In this document: positions 1 to 7,127 of the stretch, piece after piece
How positions within the stretch are numbered: position 1 is the first letter of the stretch
Layout: every line of letters begins with the position of its first letter
DNA from: CAYLSO01 sp964386525
GTDB taxonomy: Bacteria > Eisenbacteria > RBG-16-71-46 > DASYSL01
Reading direction: 5' to 3'
NCBI GenBank assembly: GCA_964386525.1
Contig: CAYLSO010000080.1
Span: 1-7,631, forward strand
DNA length: 7,631 nucleotides
Position numbers and translations under genes: made by a program
The notes under the pieces: generated by a model
Told to the model about the DNA's origin: nothing
What the model saw: the letters and a program-made list of their open reading frames with translations, nothing else
Databases searched by the model: none

Positions 1-962
1 TGGTCGAGGCTCTGCATGCCGTGCTGGGCGCCGGTCTGGATGACCGACAGGATCTGCGCCGTCTTGTTCTCGCGGATCAGGTTGCGCAGCGCCGGCACGC
101 CGATCAGCACCTCCATGGCGGCCACCCGGCCCTTGCCGTCCTTGGATGGCAGCAGGGTCTGGGCGATGACCCCCTCGATCGACTCGGAGAGCATGGTGCG
201 CACCTGCGCCTGCTGCTCGGCCGGGAAGACGTCGATGATGCGGTCCACCGTCTTGGACGCCGAGCTGGTGTGCAGCGTGGCGAAGACCAGGTGACCGGTC
301 TCGGCCGCGGTGATGGCCAGCGCCGTGGTCTCGAGGTCGCGCAGCTCGCCGACCAGGATGACGTCGGGGTCCTCGCGCAGGGCGGCGCGCAACGCGGCGC
401 TGAACGAGCCGGTGTGCGGCCCCACCTCGCGCTGGTTCACCAGGCACTTCTTCGACGGGTGCACGAACTCGATCGGGTCCTCGATGGTGAGGATGTGGCC
501 GCGCCGGTTCTCGTTGACGTAGTCCACCATGGCGGCGAGCGTCGTGGACTTGCCGGAGCCGGTGGGGCCGGTGACCAGCACCAGGCCCTTCTCCTTCATG
601 GCCAGGTCGCGCAGCACCTTGGGCATGGCCAGCTCCTCGAGCGTGCGGATCTTCGTCGGCACCACGCGGAACACCGCGGCGTCGCCGTACTGCTGGCGGA
701 AGACGTTGGCGCGGAAGCGCGACACGCCGGGGATCTCGAAGGCGAAGTCGAGATCGCGGTGCTCCTCGAAGATCTTCTTCTGCGCGTCGTTGAGGATGTC
801 GTAGATGGCGGCGTGCGTCTGCTCGGGGGTCAGCAGCGCCATTTCGAGTCGGGTCATCTCGCCGCGCAGGCGGACGATGGGCGGCAGCCCCGGCGAGATG
901 TGCAGGTCGGAGGCGCCCTCGTCGCGCGCGAAGGTCAGCAGCACGGTCAGATCGCAGGCCAC
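1..962 (-). CDS. pilT: PilT, type IV pilus retraction ATPase (3' end cut off by window edge)
   Basis: PilT is the hexameric cytoplasmic ATPase that powers pilus depolymerisation and twitching motility. 320 codons are visible. The N-terminal PAS-like domain carries the ASDLHISPG signature (residues 17-25). Walker A is GPTGSGKS (132-139), the Asp box is around EDPIEF (161-166), Walker B is DVILVGELRD with catalytic Glu206, and the His box is TGH (222-224) with His231 in TLHT. Near the C-terminus is ALRNLIRE (291-298), one conservative change from the AIRNLIRE motif typical of PilT and absent from assembly ATPases; GMQSLD follows. PilT proteins are about 345-370 residues long, so probably only some 25-50 residues are missing past the left edge. 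The start is GTG at 960-962, chosen because an AGGAAGG ribosome site lies just upstream and the protein then begins where PilT families begin. The preceding gene stops 9 bp upstream, which suggests co-transcription and translational coupling. All catalytic residues are intact, in contrast to its neighbour. PilU is the main alternative name. Confidence 0.95.
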   Translation of the reverse strand, partial: MACDLTVLLTFARDEGASDLHISPGLPPIVRLRGEMTRLEMALLTPEQTHAAIYDILNDAQKKIFEEHRDLDFAFEIPGVSRFRANVFRQQYGDAAVFRVVPTKIRTLEELAMPKVLRDLAMKEKGLVLVTGPTGSGKSTTLAAMVDYVNENRRGHILTIEDPIEFVHPSKKCLVNQREVGPHTGSFSAALRAALREDPDVILVGELRDLETTALAITAAETGHLVFATLHTSSASKTVDRIIDVFPAEQQAQVRTMLSESIEGVIAQTLLPSKDGKGRVAAMEVLIGVPALRNLIRENKTAQILSVIQTGAQHGMQSLD

Positions 963-966
963 GGCG

Positions 967-973
967 CCTTCCT
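967..973 (-). promoter_or_regulatory. Ribosome binding site of pilT, overlapping the upstream stop codon
   Basis: On the minus strand AGGAAGG lies 4 bases before the GTG start (7 bases if the core is AGGA). It shares two bases with the TAG stop (972-974) of the preceding gene. This supports the GTG start and suggests that ribosomes finishing the pseudo-ATPase gene reinitiate on pilT. Confidence 0.65.
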
Positions 974-2558
974 AGGTGAGGGCCCGGGCGGCCTCGCCCG
1001 GTGCCAGCCGGCCGGCGGCGATCGCGGCCTTGACGGCCTCGGAGAGGGGGCGGAAGCCCTCGGCCCCGGCGGCGGCGCGCAGGTGCTCGGCGTCGGCGCC
1101 GACGAGCAGCGCGCGGCGCAGCTTGTCGCCGGCGAAGACGAACTCGAAGAGGCCCGCGCGCCCGGGGAAGAACCCGGCGGCGGGGGGGGCGGCGGTGGCA
1201 CCGGCGGCCGCTCCGCCGTCCGCCGTCACGCGCACCAGCCGCTGCTGCACCACGCACAGCAGGCGGCGGGCCAGGGGCGCGCGCTGGCGTGGCGGCGCGG
1301 CCAGCTCGGCGAGCAGGTCGAACGAGTCGGCCCAGTCGGTGCGCGCCAGCAGCAGGCGCCCGGCGGCGGCGTCCGAGAGGGCGCCGCGCACCGCGTCGCC
1401 GCCGAGCCCGCCGTCGAGCACGACCGCGTCGGGGCTCAGGGAGACGGCGATCTCCTCCCACTTCTCCCGCGCCGTTGCCGGCGCGAGGCGGACCCGCGTG
1501 GCCAGCGGGCCATAGGGCGTGTCGCCCGGCTCGAACACCAGCACGCGGCGACGCATCTCCGGCGCAGCGGCCAGCAGGGCGGACAGCGTCGTCGAGCCGC
1601 CGGAGCGCGGCGGGCCGGCCACCAGCACCAGCCCGGCGCTCTGGCGCAGCGCGGTGCGCAGGCGCTCGGCGGCCGCCGGCTCCACGCCCAGATCCTCGAG
1701 GGTGGGCGCTGCCCCGGGGCGGCGCACGGGGAAGAGGGTCACCGCCGGGCCCGCCGCACCGCGCACGAACGCCGCCTCGACGCACAGCTCCTCGCCGACG
1801 ATGCGGCAGACGAAGCGGCCGCGCGCGAGGGTCTCGCCCTCGCCGAGCACCGGCCCGCCCAGCGCCTCGACGCGCGCCGCCAGTAGGTCGACGACCTGGC
1901 TCGGCTCCACGGCCTCGAGCACCAGCTCGCCTCCCAGCCGGTAGGCGATCTGCATCTCCTCCTGGTCGGGGATGAAGTGGATCTCGGAGGCGCCCAGCTT
2001 GCCGGCATTGGCGAGGTGGAACTCAAGGAACGTGGCCCCCGAGCGGTCCCACAGCACGTCGTAGCGCCGCCGGCGCTCCGGCGCTCCGTCCGATTCCGAG
2101 CTCCGGCCGGGGCGCGTCCCGAAGATGGCGTCGAGGGCCTCGTGGATGCGCGACGGCGTGGCGATGTTGATGGCCAGCGCGCAGCCGGCGGCGCGCACCA
2201 GCTCGCTGAGCGCCTCGGCGTCCGTGGGGTCGGAGACGGCGATCGACAGGCCCGCCTCCCCGCGCACCAGCGGCACCGCCTGCAGGCGGCGCAGCAGCGG
2301 CTCGGGGATCAGCCTCACCAGCTCGGCGTCGAGGGTCTCGGGCGGCAAGTCGACGAAGACGAGCGAGAACTGGCGGGCCAGAGCCCAGCCGATGCTCTCC
2401 TCGGTGACCGCTCCCATCTCCACCAGGGTCTCGCCGATGCGGTGCCCGGTGGCGCGCTGGCGGAAGAGGCCCTCCTCGATCTGCTCCTCGGTGACCAGCC
2501 CGGCCTCGAGGAGGATCGAGGTCAGGTAGCGGCTCTTGGGTTGCGGCGAGACGGACAC
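972..2558 (-). CDS. GspE/PilB-family protein with MshEN-like N-terminus and degenerate (probably inactive) ATPase domain
   Basis: This 528-residue protein has the layout of a type II secretion/type IV pilus assembly ATPase. Residues about 11-150 form an MshEN (T2SSE_N) domain; the second 24-residue motif (40-63: R40, G42, L45, V46, G49, I56, L60, Q63) fits the cyclic-di-GMP-binding pattern, while the first (11-34) lacks the Arg and Gly. Residues about 180-280 are the PAS-like N2 domain (GASEIHFIP, 189-197). Residues about 305-445 are the RecA-like core, which is degraded. Walker A is GPPRSGGSTT with Gly321 in place of the essential Lys. Walker B is PDAVVLDGGLGG, with Gly384 where the catalytic Glu should be. 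His-box residues are replaced (AAGRLLLARTDW). The tetracysteine zinc module is absent, replaced by an Ala/Gly/Pro linker (about 447-462). The C-terminal GRAGLFEF region is still recognisable, so the reading frame is kept throughout. The GTG start at 2556-2558 has AGGAG 7 bases upstream. It lies between a hybrid kinase and pilT in a likely operon. I infer a regulatory or scaffolding pseudoenzyme; an assembly motor is unlikely. Confidence 0.85.
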   Translation of the reverse strand: MSVSPQPKSRYLTSILLEAGLVTEEQIEEGLFRQRATGHRIGETLVEMGAVTEESIGWALARQFSLVFVDLPPETLDAELVRLIPEPLLRRLQAVPLVRGEAGLSIAVSDPTDAEALSELVRAAGCALAINIATPSRIHEALDAIFGTRPGRSSESDGAPERRRRYDVLWDRSGATFLEFHLANAGKLGASEIHFIPDQEEMQIAYRLGGELVLEAVEPSQVVDLLAARVEALGGPVLGEGETLARGRFVCRIVGEELCVEAAFVRGAAGPAVTLFPVRRPGAAPTLEDLGVEPAAAERLRTALRQSAGLVLVAGPPRSGGSTTLSALLAAAPEMRRRVLVFEPGDTPYGPLATRVRLAPATAREKWEEIAVSLSPDAVVLDGGLGGDAVRGALSDAAAGRLLLARTDWADSFDLLAELAAPPRQRAPLARRLLCVVQQRLVRVTADGGAAAGATAAPPAAGFFPGRAGLFEFVFAGDKLRRALLVGADAEHLRAAAGAEGFRPLSEAVKAAIAAGRLAPGEAARALT

Positions 2559-2565
2559 GCGCGCG

Positions 2566-2570
2566 CTCCT
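2566..2570 (-). promoter_or_regulatory. Ribosome binding site for the GspE/PilB-like gene
   Basis: AGGAG on the minus strand lies 7 bases before the GTG start at 2558, within the 31-bp gap after the kinase stop codon. It fixes GTG as the start; no ATG lies nearby in frame. Confidence 0.6.
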
Positions 2571-2589
2571 GGAAGAGGGATGCGGGGCT

Positions 2590-4581
2590 CTAGGCCGCGG
2601 CCGGCGTCGGCTCGGAAAGCTCGCCCGCCGGGGGCGGCCCGGCCAGCGCCTGCTGCACCCTGAGCAGCAGGCCCTGCGGTGTGAACGGCTTCTGCAAGAA
2701 CGTCAGCGTCGGATTGGCCAATGTCAGGCGGTCGAGCACGTCCCCGGTGTAGCCGGACATGAACATGACGCGCATGCGAGCCCGCTGCGGGCAGAGCCGC
2801 TCGACCACCTCGCGGCCGCTCATCTGCGGCATGACGACGTCGGTGAGGATGAGATCGATCTCGTCGGGGCAGGCCGCCGCCTGCGCCATCGCGTCGAGGC
2901 CGTTGCGGGCCTCGATCACGGTGTAGCCGCCCATCTCCAGGATCTCGCGGGTCAGCTCGCGCACCGCGTCCTCGTCCTCGACGAGCAGGACGCGCGCCGG
3001 TCCCGACCCGGCGGCGCCCAGCGGCCGTGGCCGCGGGGCGCTGCGCGGCGCCGCCTCGACCCGGGGCAACCACATCTGGAAGACCGTGCCGCAGCCCGGC
3101 TCGCTGTACACCGAGATCTCGCCGCCGCTCTGCTTGACCACCGCGTAGACGGTGGCGAGGCCGAGCCCGGTGCCGCGGTCGCGCCCCTTGGTCGTGTAGA
3201 AGGGCTCGAAGATCCGCTCGCAGACCTCGGGGTCCATGCCCGTGCCGGTGTCGCTCACCCGCAGGGTCACGTAGCGGCCCGGGGCGACCGGTGGCCGGCC
3301 CGGACCCTCGCCGGCTTCCAGGTCGGCGTTGGCGGTCTCGATGGTCAGCGTGCCGCCGTCGGGCATGGCGTCGCGGGCGTTGAGGGTGAGATTGAGGATG
3401 ACCTGCTCGATCTGCCCGGGGTCGGCGCTGATCCAGCCCAGGTCCGGGCTCAGCCGGGTGACCAGCGAGATGTCCTCGGGGATGACGCGCCGCAGCAGGT
3501 CGGCCATGGCCGCCACGTCGGCGTTGAGGTCGAGGGTCTGAGGCCGCACCACGTGCTTGCTGCCGAAGGCCAGGAGCTGGCGGGTCAGCAGCGCGCAGCG
3601 CTCGGCCGCGTCGCGCGCCTTCTCGGCGCCCGTCCGCAGGGCGTGGTCGGCACCGAGGCCGTCGAGCACCTGCTCGAGGTGGCCCAGGATCACGGTCAGC
3701 AGGTTGTTGAAGTCGTGCGCCACGCCGCCCGCCAGGCGGCCGAGCGCCTCGAGCTTCTGCGCGCGCCGGGTGCGCTCGTCGGTCTCCCGCTCCAGGATGT
3801 GCTCGATGGCGATGGCCGCGTGCGCCGCGAAGACGGTGATCAGGCGCGCGTCCTCGTCGGTGAACACGGGCCCGTGCTCCAGACGGTTGATGTTGAGCAC
3901 GCCGATGACGCGCTCCCGCACCGCCAGGGGCACGCACAGGGCGGTGTGGATGCTGCGGCCGCGCTTGGGGGCGGAGCCGGGGAGGGGCCGGAAATCGCCC
4001 TGGTTGAGGACCCGCGCCTCGTTGTGGGCCGCCACCCAGCCGGCGATCCCCTCGCCGAGCTTGACGCTGGCGCCGCGCACGAACTCGCGGTCGAGGCCGG
4101 CCACGGCGCGGCAGCGCAGCTCCTGCGACTCGGCGTGCAGGAGCATGATCGACGACTGGTCGGCGCGCAGCGCGTCGCGCACGTGCTCGGCGAGCGTCTG
4201 GAGGACGGCTTCGAGGTCCACCTGCCCGCCCAGCCCGGCGATGCCCTCGAGCAGCGACGAGAGGCCGAACAGCCGCGAGCGCAGGGACTCCTCGCGCAGG
4301 CCGGTGGCGTAGAGCTGGGCGCGCAGGCGCTGCATCTCCTGCTGCTTGAGGATGACGTAGAGGCAGAACAGGGCGAGGACGCCGCACAGGCCGCCGGCCA
4401 GCAGGCCGCGCGTCTCGGGGGCGGGGAAGGGGCCCTGCGCCGCCTCGGTGATCTGCGAGAGGTAGACGGTGGCGACTGCGACGCCCAGCGAGACCATGAG
4501 CAACGCGGCCAGCACCCACATCCAGAGGTTGCAGCGCTCGAGCCGCTGCAGCTTCGACTCTTCCTGTGGCCTGGCGAACAT
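2590..4581 (-). CDS. Membrane-anchored GAF-domain hybrid histidine kinase with C-terminal receiver
   Basis: A 663-residue hybrid sensor kinase. Two membrane helices (about 19-41 and 58-78) flank a short extracytoplasmic loop of about 16 residues, too small for a classical periplasmic sensor domain. A probable coiled coil (about 79-105) leads to a GAF domain (about 108-262), the likely cytoplasmic signal input. The HisKA H-box is GGVAHDFNN, with phospho-acceptor His289. The HATPase domain shows an N-box (LNLTLNARDAM, 396-406), G1 (SDTGTGMD, 443-450), F-box (IFEPFYTTK) and G2 (GTGLGL, 470-475). An Ala/Pro/Arg-rich linker (about 508-528) leads to a receiver domain (about 530-648) with acidic pocket E535/D536, phospho-acceptor Asp581 in LTDVVMP, Ser609 and Lys631 in QKPF. 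All catalytic residues are present. The frame is open 58 codons further upstream, but the ATG at 4581 is chosen because AGGAGG lies 9 bases before it and the upstream residues are Arg-rich and unlike a protein N-terminus. It is the first gene of the minus-strand block. The ligand and downstream partner are unknown; its position suggests control of pilus function. Confidence 0.93.
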   Translation of the reverse strand: MFARPQEESKLQRLERCNLWMWVLAALLMVSLGVAVATVYLSQITEAAQGPFPAPETRGLLAGGLCGVLALFCLYVILKQQEMQRLRAQLYATGLREESLRSRLFGLSSLLEGIAGLGGQVDLEAVLQTLAEHVRDALRADQSSIMLLHAESQELRCRAVAGLDREFVRGASVKLGEGIAGWVAAHNEARVLNQGDFRPLPGSAPKRGRSIHTALCVPLAVRERVIGVLNINRLEHGPVFTDEDARLITVFAAHAAIAIEHILERETDERTRRAQKLEALGRLAGGVAHDFNNLLTVILGHLEQVLDGLGADHALRTGAEKARDAAERCALLTRQLLAFGSKHVVRPQTLDLNADVAAMADLLRRVIPEDISLVTRLSPDLGWISADPGQIEQVILNLTLNARDAMPDGGTLTIETANADLEAGEGPGRPPVAPGRYVTLRVSDTGTGMDPEVCERIFEPFYTTKGRDRGTGLGLATVYAVVKQSGGEISVYSEPGCGTVFQMWLPRVEAAPRSAPRPRPLGAAGSGPARVLLVEDEDAVRELTREILEMGGYTVIEARNGLDAMAQAAACPDEIDLILTDVVMPQMSGREVVERLCPQRARMRVMFMSGYTGDVLDRLTLANPTLTFLQKPFTPQGLLLRVQQALAGPPPAGELSEPTPAAA

Positions 4582-4590
4582 CCCTGCGCG

Positions 4591-4596
4591 CCTCCT
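4591..4596 (-). promoter_or_regulatory. Strong ribosome binding site of the hybrid kinase gene
   Basis: A perfect AGGAGG on the minus strand lies 9 bases before the ATG at 4581. It decides the start against the 58-codon upstream extension of the same frame. Confidence 0.75.
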
Positions 4597-4742
4597 TGCC
4601 CGTGGCGATTCCGTTGCCGCATCCCGCCGCCGGACCGAATACCCGTCGGCGGTTCGGCGTGGGGTCCCCGACGCGCTCCCGCAGGCGGGCAGCAAAGGCC
4701 CGAGGGTGCGCCGGTCGCGCTCCCCCTCGCCTTCAGCTATCG

Positions 4743-4757
4743 GCAAATCGCGCAAAT
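4743..4757. repeat. Tandem GCAAAT half-sites
   Basis: GCAAAT occurs at 4743-4748 and again at 4752-4757, a 9-bp repeat distance, inside the only AT-rich island of the divergent intergenic region. It could be a direct-repeat operator for one or both promoters, but two hexamers may be coincidence. Confidence 0.25.
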
Positions 4758-4817
4758 AGTTCAGTCGGACCCGCCAGGTGGCGGGCCGTGCCGGCTACCA
4801 GGCGCGGGGCCGCGGCA

Positions 4818-4846
4818 CGAAAGGCCCCCCGGCGGCGGGGGTTTCG
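4818..4846. repeat. Inverted repeat (hairpin) just upstream of prmC
   Basis: CGAAA (4818-4822) pairs with TTTCG (4842-4846), and CCCCC (4825-4829) with GGGGG (4837-4841). This gives a 10-bp stem with a 2-base bulge (GG, 4823-4824) and a 7-base loop. It ends 13 bases before the prmC ATG. No T-run follows on the plus strand, so it is not an ordinary intrinsic terminator for plus-strand transcription. It could be a leader structure, a protein site, or chance. Confidence 0.35.
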
Positions 4847-4847
4847 C

Positions 4848-4853
4848 TATGCT
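4848..4853 (+). promoter_or_regulatory. Possible -10 element for a leaderless prmC transcript
   Basis: TATGCT matches 4 of 6 bases of the sigma-70 -10 consensus. It ends 6 bases before the prmC ATG, so transcription would begin at or near the start codon. There is no recognisable -35 hexamer at the expected distance (4825-4830 is all C). It is listed because prmC also lacks a clear Shine-Dalgarno sequence. Confidence 0.2.
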
Positions 4854-4859
4854 GCGGCC

Positions 4860-5756
4860 ATGCGCGTGGCGGAGACGCTGGCGGGAGCGGCCCGGGAGCT
4901 GGCCGCGGCGGGGGTGGAGAGCCACCGCGTCGAGGCCGAATGGCTCGTGGCCTCGGTGCTGGGGCTCATCGACGCCCCGCGCTCGGCCCTGTTCCAGGAT
5001 CCGGACCGCGCGCTCTCCACCGCCCAGGCCCGCACCCTGGCGGCGCTCCTGTTGCGGCGCATGGCGGGGGAGCCGGTCCAGTACCTGGTGGGGCGGGCGT
5101 GGTTCCGGGAGCTCTCGCTGGACGTGGGCCGCGGCGTGCTCATCCCCCGGCCGGAGACGGAGGTCCTGGCCGGGGAGGTCATCGCCTGGTTGGGCGCGCG
5201 GGCGGGCGCCGGCCGTGGTGCCGCCCCCCGGGTCTTCGACCTGGGCACCGGCAGCGGCTGCATCGCCCTGGCGGTGGCCGCCGAATGCCCCGCGGCCCGC
5301 GTCCTCGGCAGCGATCTCTCCCTCGCGGCGTTGCGCTACGCCCGCCGCAATCGGACGCGGGTGGAGGGGAGCCACCCGGGAACCGCCGCCCGCGTCGCCT
5401 GGCTCGCCGCCGACGGCTTCGCCGCCTTCCGTGACGCCCCGTGCTTCGACGCCGTGGTCAGCAATCCTCCCTACGTGGGTGAGGGCGAGCTGCCCACGCT
5501 GCAGCGCGAGGTGCGCGAGCACGAGCCGGCCGCGGCGCTGGTCGCCGGCCGCGGCGGCCTCGCCATCCTCGAGGCCGTCGTCGAGCGCGCGGGGGTTTTT
5601 CTGCGCCCCGGCGGCCTGCTCGCGCTTGAAGTGGGCGATGGCCAAGCCGATAATGTGGCGGCTCGGATCGCCGCGTGCCCGCTGTTCGGGCCGGCCCGTG
5701 TCACCCGGGATCTGGCCGGGACACCGCGTGTGGTGATGGCCGAGCTGCGACGCTAG
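4860..5756 (+). CDS. prmC: PrmC, peptide chain release factor N5-glutamine methyltransferase
   Basis: PrmC (HemK) methylates the glutamine of the GGQ motif in release factors RF1 and RF2 using S-adenosylmethionine, which speeds translation termination in the cytosol. At 298 residues the protein is slightly longer than the usual 275-290. An N-terminal helical release-factor-binding domain (about 1-75) includes AGVESHRVEAEWL and AGEPVQYLVG. The linker holds LIPRPET (94-100), a PrmC signature. The Rossmann methyltransferase domain has the SAM loop FDLGTGSGCIAL (126-137) and the substrate-glutamine motif NPPY (202-205). REVREHEPAAAL (217-228) and the C-terminal strand GGLLALEVGDGQ also match the family. 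The start is ATG at 4860, the first in-frame start that gives a family-like N-terminus. It has no good Shine-Dalgarno, since the only purine run (GGGGG) is about 18 bases away inside a possible hairpin. prfA (RF1), often directly upstream of prmC, is not here. murA follows after 42 bp. Confidence 0.96.
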   Translation: MRVAETLAGAARELAAAGVESHRVEAEWLVASVLGLIDAPRSALFQDPDRALSTAQARTLAALLLRRMAGEPVQYLVGRAWFRELSLDVGRGVLIPRPETEVLAGEVIAWLGARAGAGRGAAPRVFDLGTGSGCIALAVAAECPAARVLGSDLSLAALRYARRNRTRVEGSHPGTAARVAWLAADGFAAFRDAPCFDAVVSNPPYVGEGELPTLQREVREHEPAAALVAGRGGLAILEAVVERAGVFLRPGGLLALEVGDGQADNVAARIAACPLFGPARVTRDLAGTPRVVMAELRR

Positions 5757-5790
5757 GCAACGAGCCCGTTCCCGCGGCCGCACCCCGCAC

Positions 5791-5795
5791 GGAGG
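5791..5795 (+). promoter_or_regulatory. Ribosome binding site of murA, close to the ATG
   Basis: GGAGG lies only 3 bases before the ATG at 5799, a tight spacing. No Shine-Dalgarno is visible before the alternative ATG at 5871, so this site favours the longer MurA form. Confidence 0.5.
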
Positions 5796-5798
5796 CGC

Positions 5799-7119
<1,321 letters not shown>

Positions 7120-7127
<8 letters not shown>

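Larger units (their letters stand above)
4582..4859. promoter_or_regulatory. Divergent intergenic region between the kinase operon and prmC
   Basis: This 278-bp stretch holds no convincing gene and is the only long non-coding segment, so promoters for both divergent blocks should lie here. The only AT-rich island is about 4733-4763. On the minus strand it offers a weak sigma-70-like pair, CTGAAC and GATAGC with 17-bp spacing (3 of 6 matches each), which would give the kinase transcript a leader of about 150 bases. That leader contains competing small inverted repeats: CCGCCG/CGGCGG (4624-4629/4647-4652), CCGAA/TTCGG (4635-4639/4653-4657) and GGGGTCCCC (4661-4669). Short GC-rich repeats are expected by chance at this composition, so the promoter and leader structures are tentative. 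The regulatory role itself follows from the divergent layout. Confidence 0.5.

Noticed and set aside
1182..1189. The G8 run as a sequencing frameshift breaking the gene.
   Set aside because: Family-like sequence (GRAGLFEF and the C-terminal helices) continues in the same frame after the run, so no frameshift needs to be assumed.
21..1886. A 621-codon plus-strand open frame opposite pilT and the pseudo-ATPase.
   Set aside because: It is antisense to well-conserved PilT motifs and has low-complexity His/Gln/Gly/Arg content typical of shadow frames.
972..2558. Calling the GspE/PilB relative a functional PilB assembly ATPase.
   Set aside because: The Walker A Lys, Walker B Glu, box histidines and zinc cysteines are all missing, so motor activity is not supported by the sequence.
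4582..4755. A 58-residue N-terminal extension of the hybrid kinase from an upstream in-frame start.
   Set aside because: The extension is Arg/Pro-rich without domain character, and a perfect AGGAGG sits 9 bases before the ATG at 4581, immediately ahead of the membrane anchor.
4818..4846. The hairpin before prmC read as an intrinsic terminator.
   Set aside because: No T-tract follows on the plus strand, and on the minus strand only TTTCG, which is part of the stem itself. The flanking genes diverge, so no terminator is expected there.
2536..5736. A 1066-codon open frame on the plus strand, antisense to the kinase and crossing the intergenic region into prmC.
   Set aside because: In very GC-rich DNA stop codons are rare in the complementary frames. 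Its translation is rich in Arg, Gly, Ala, His and Gln, matches no domain, and covers three well-supported features on both strands.
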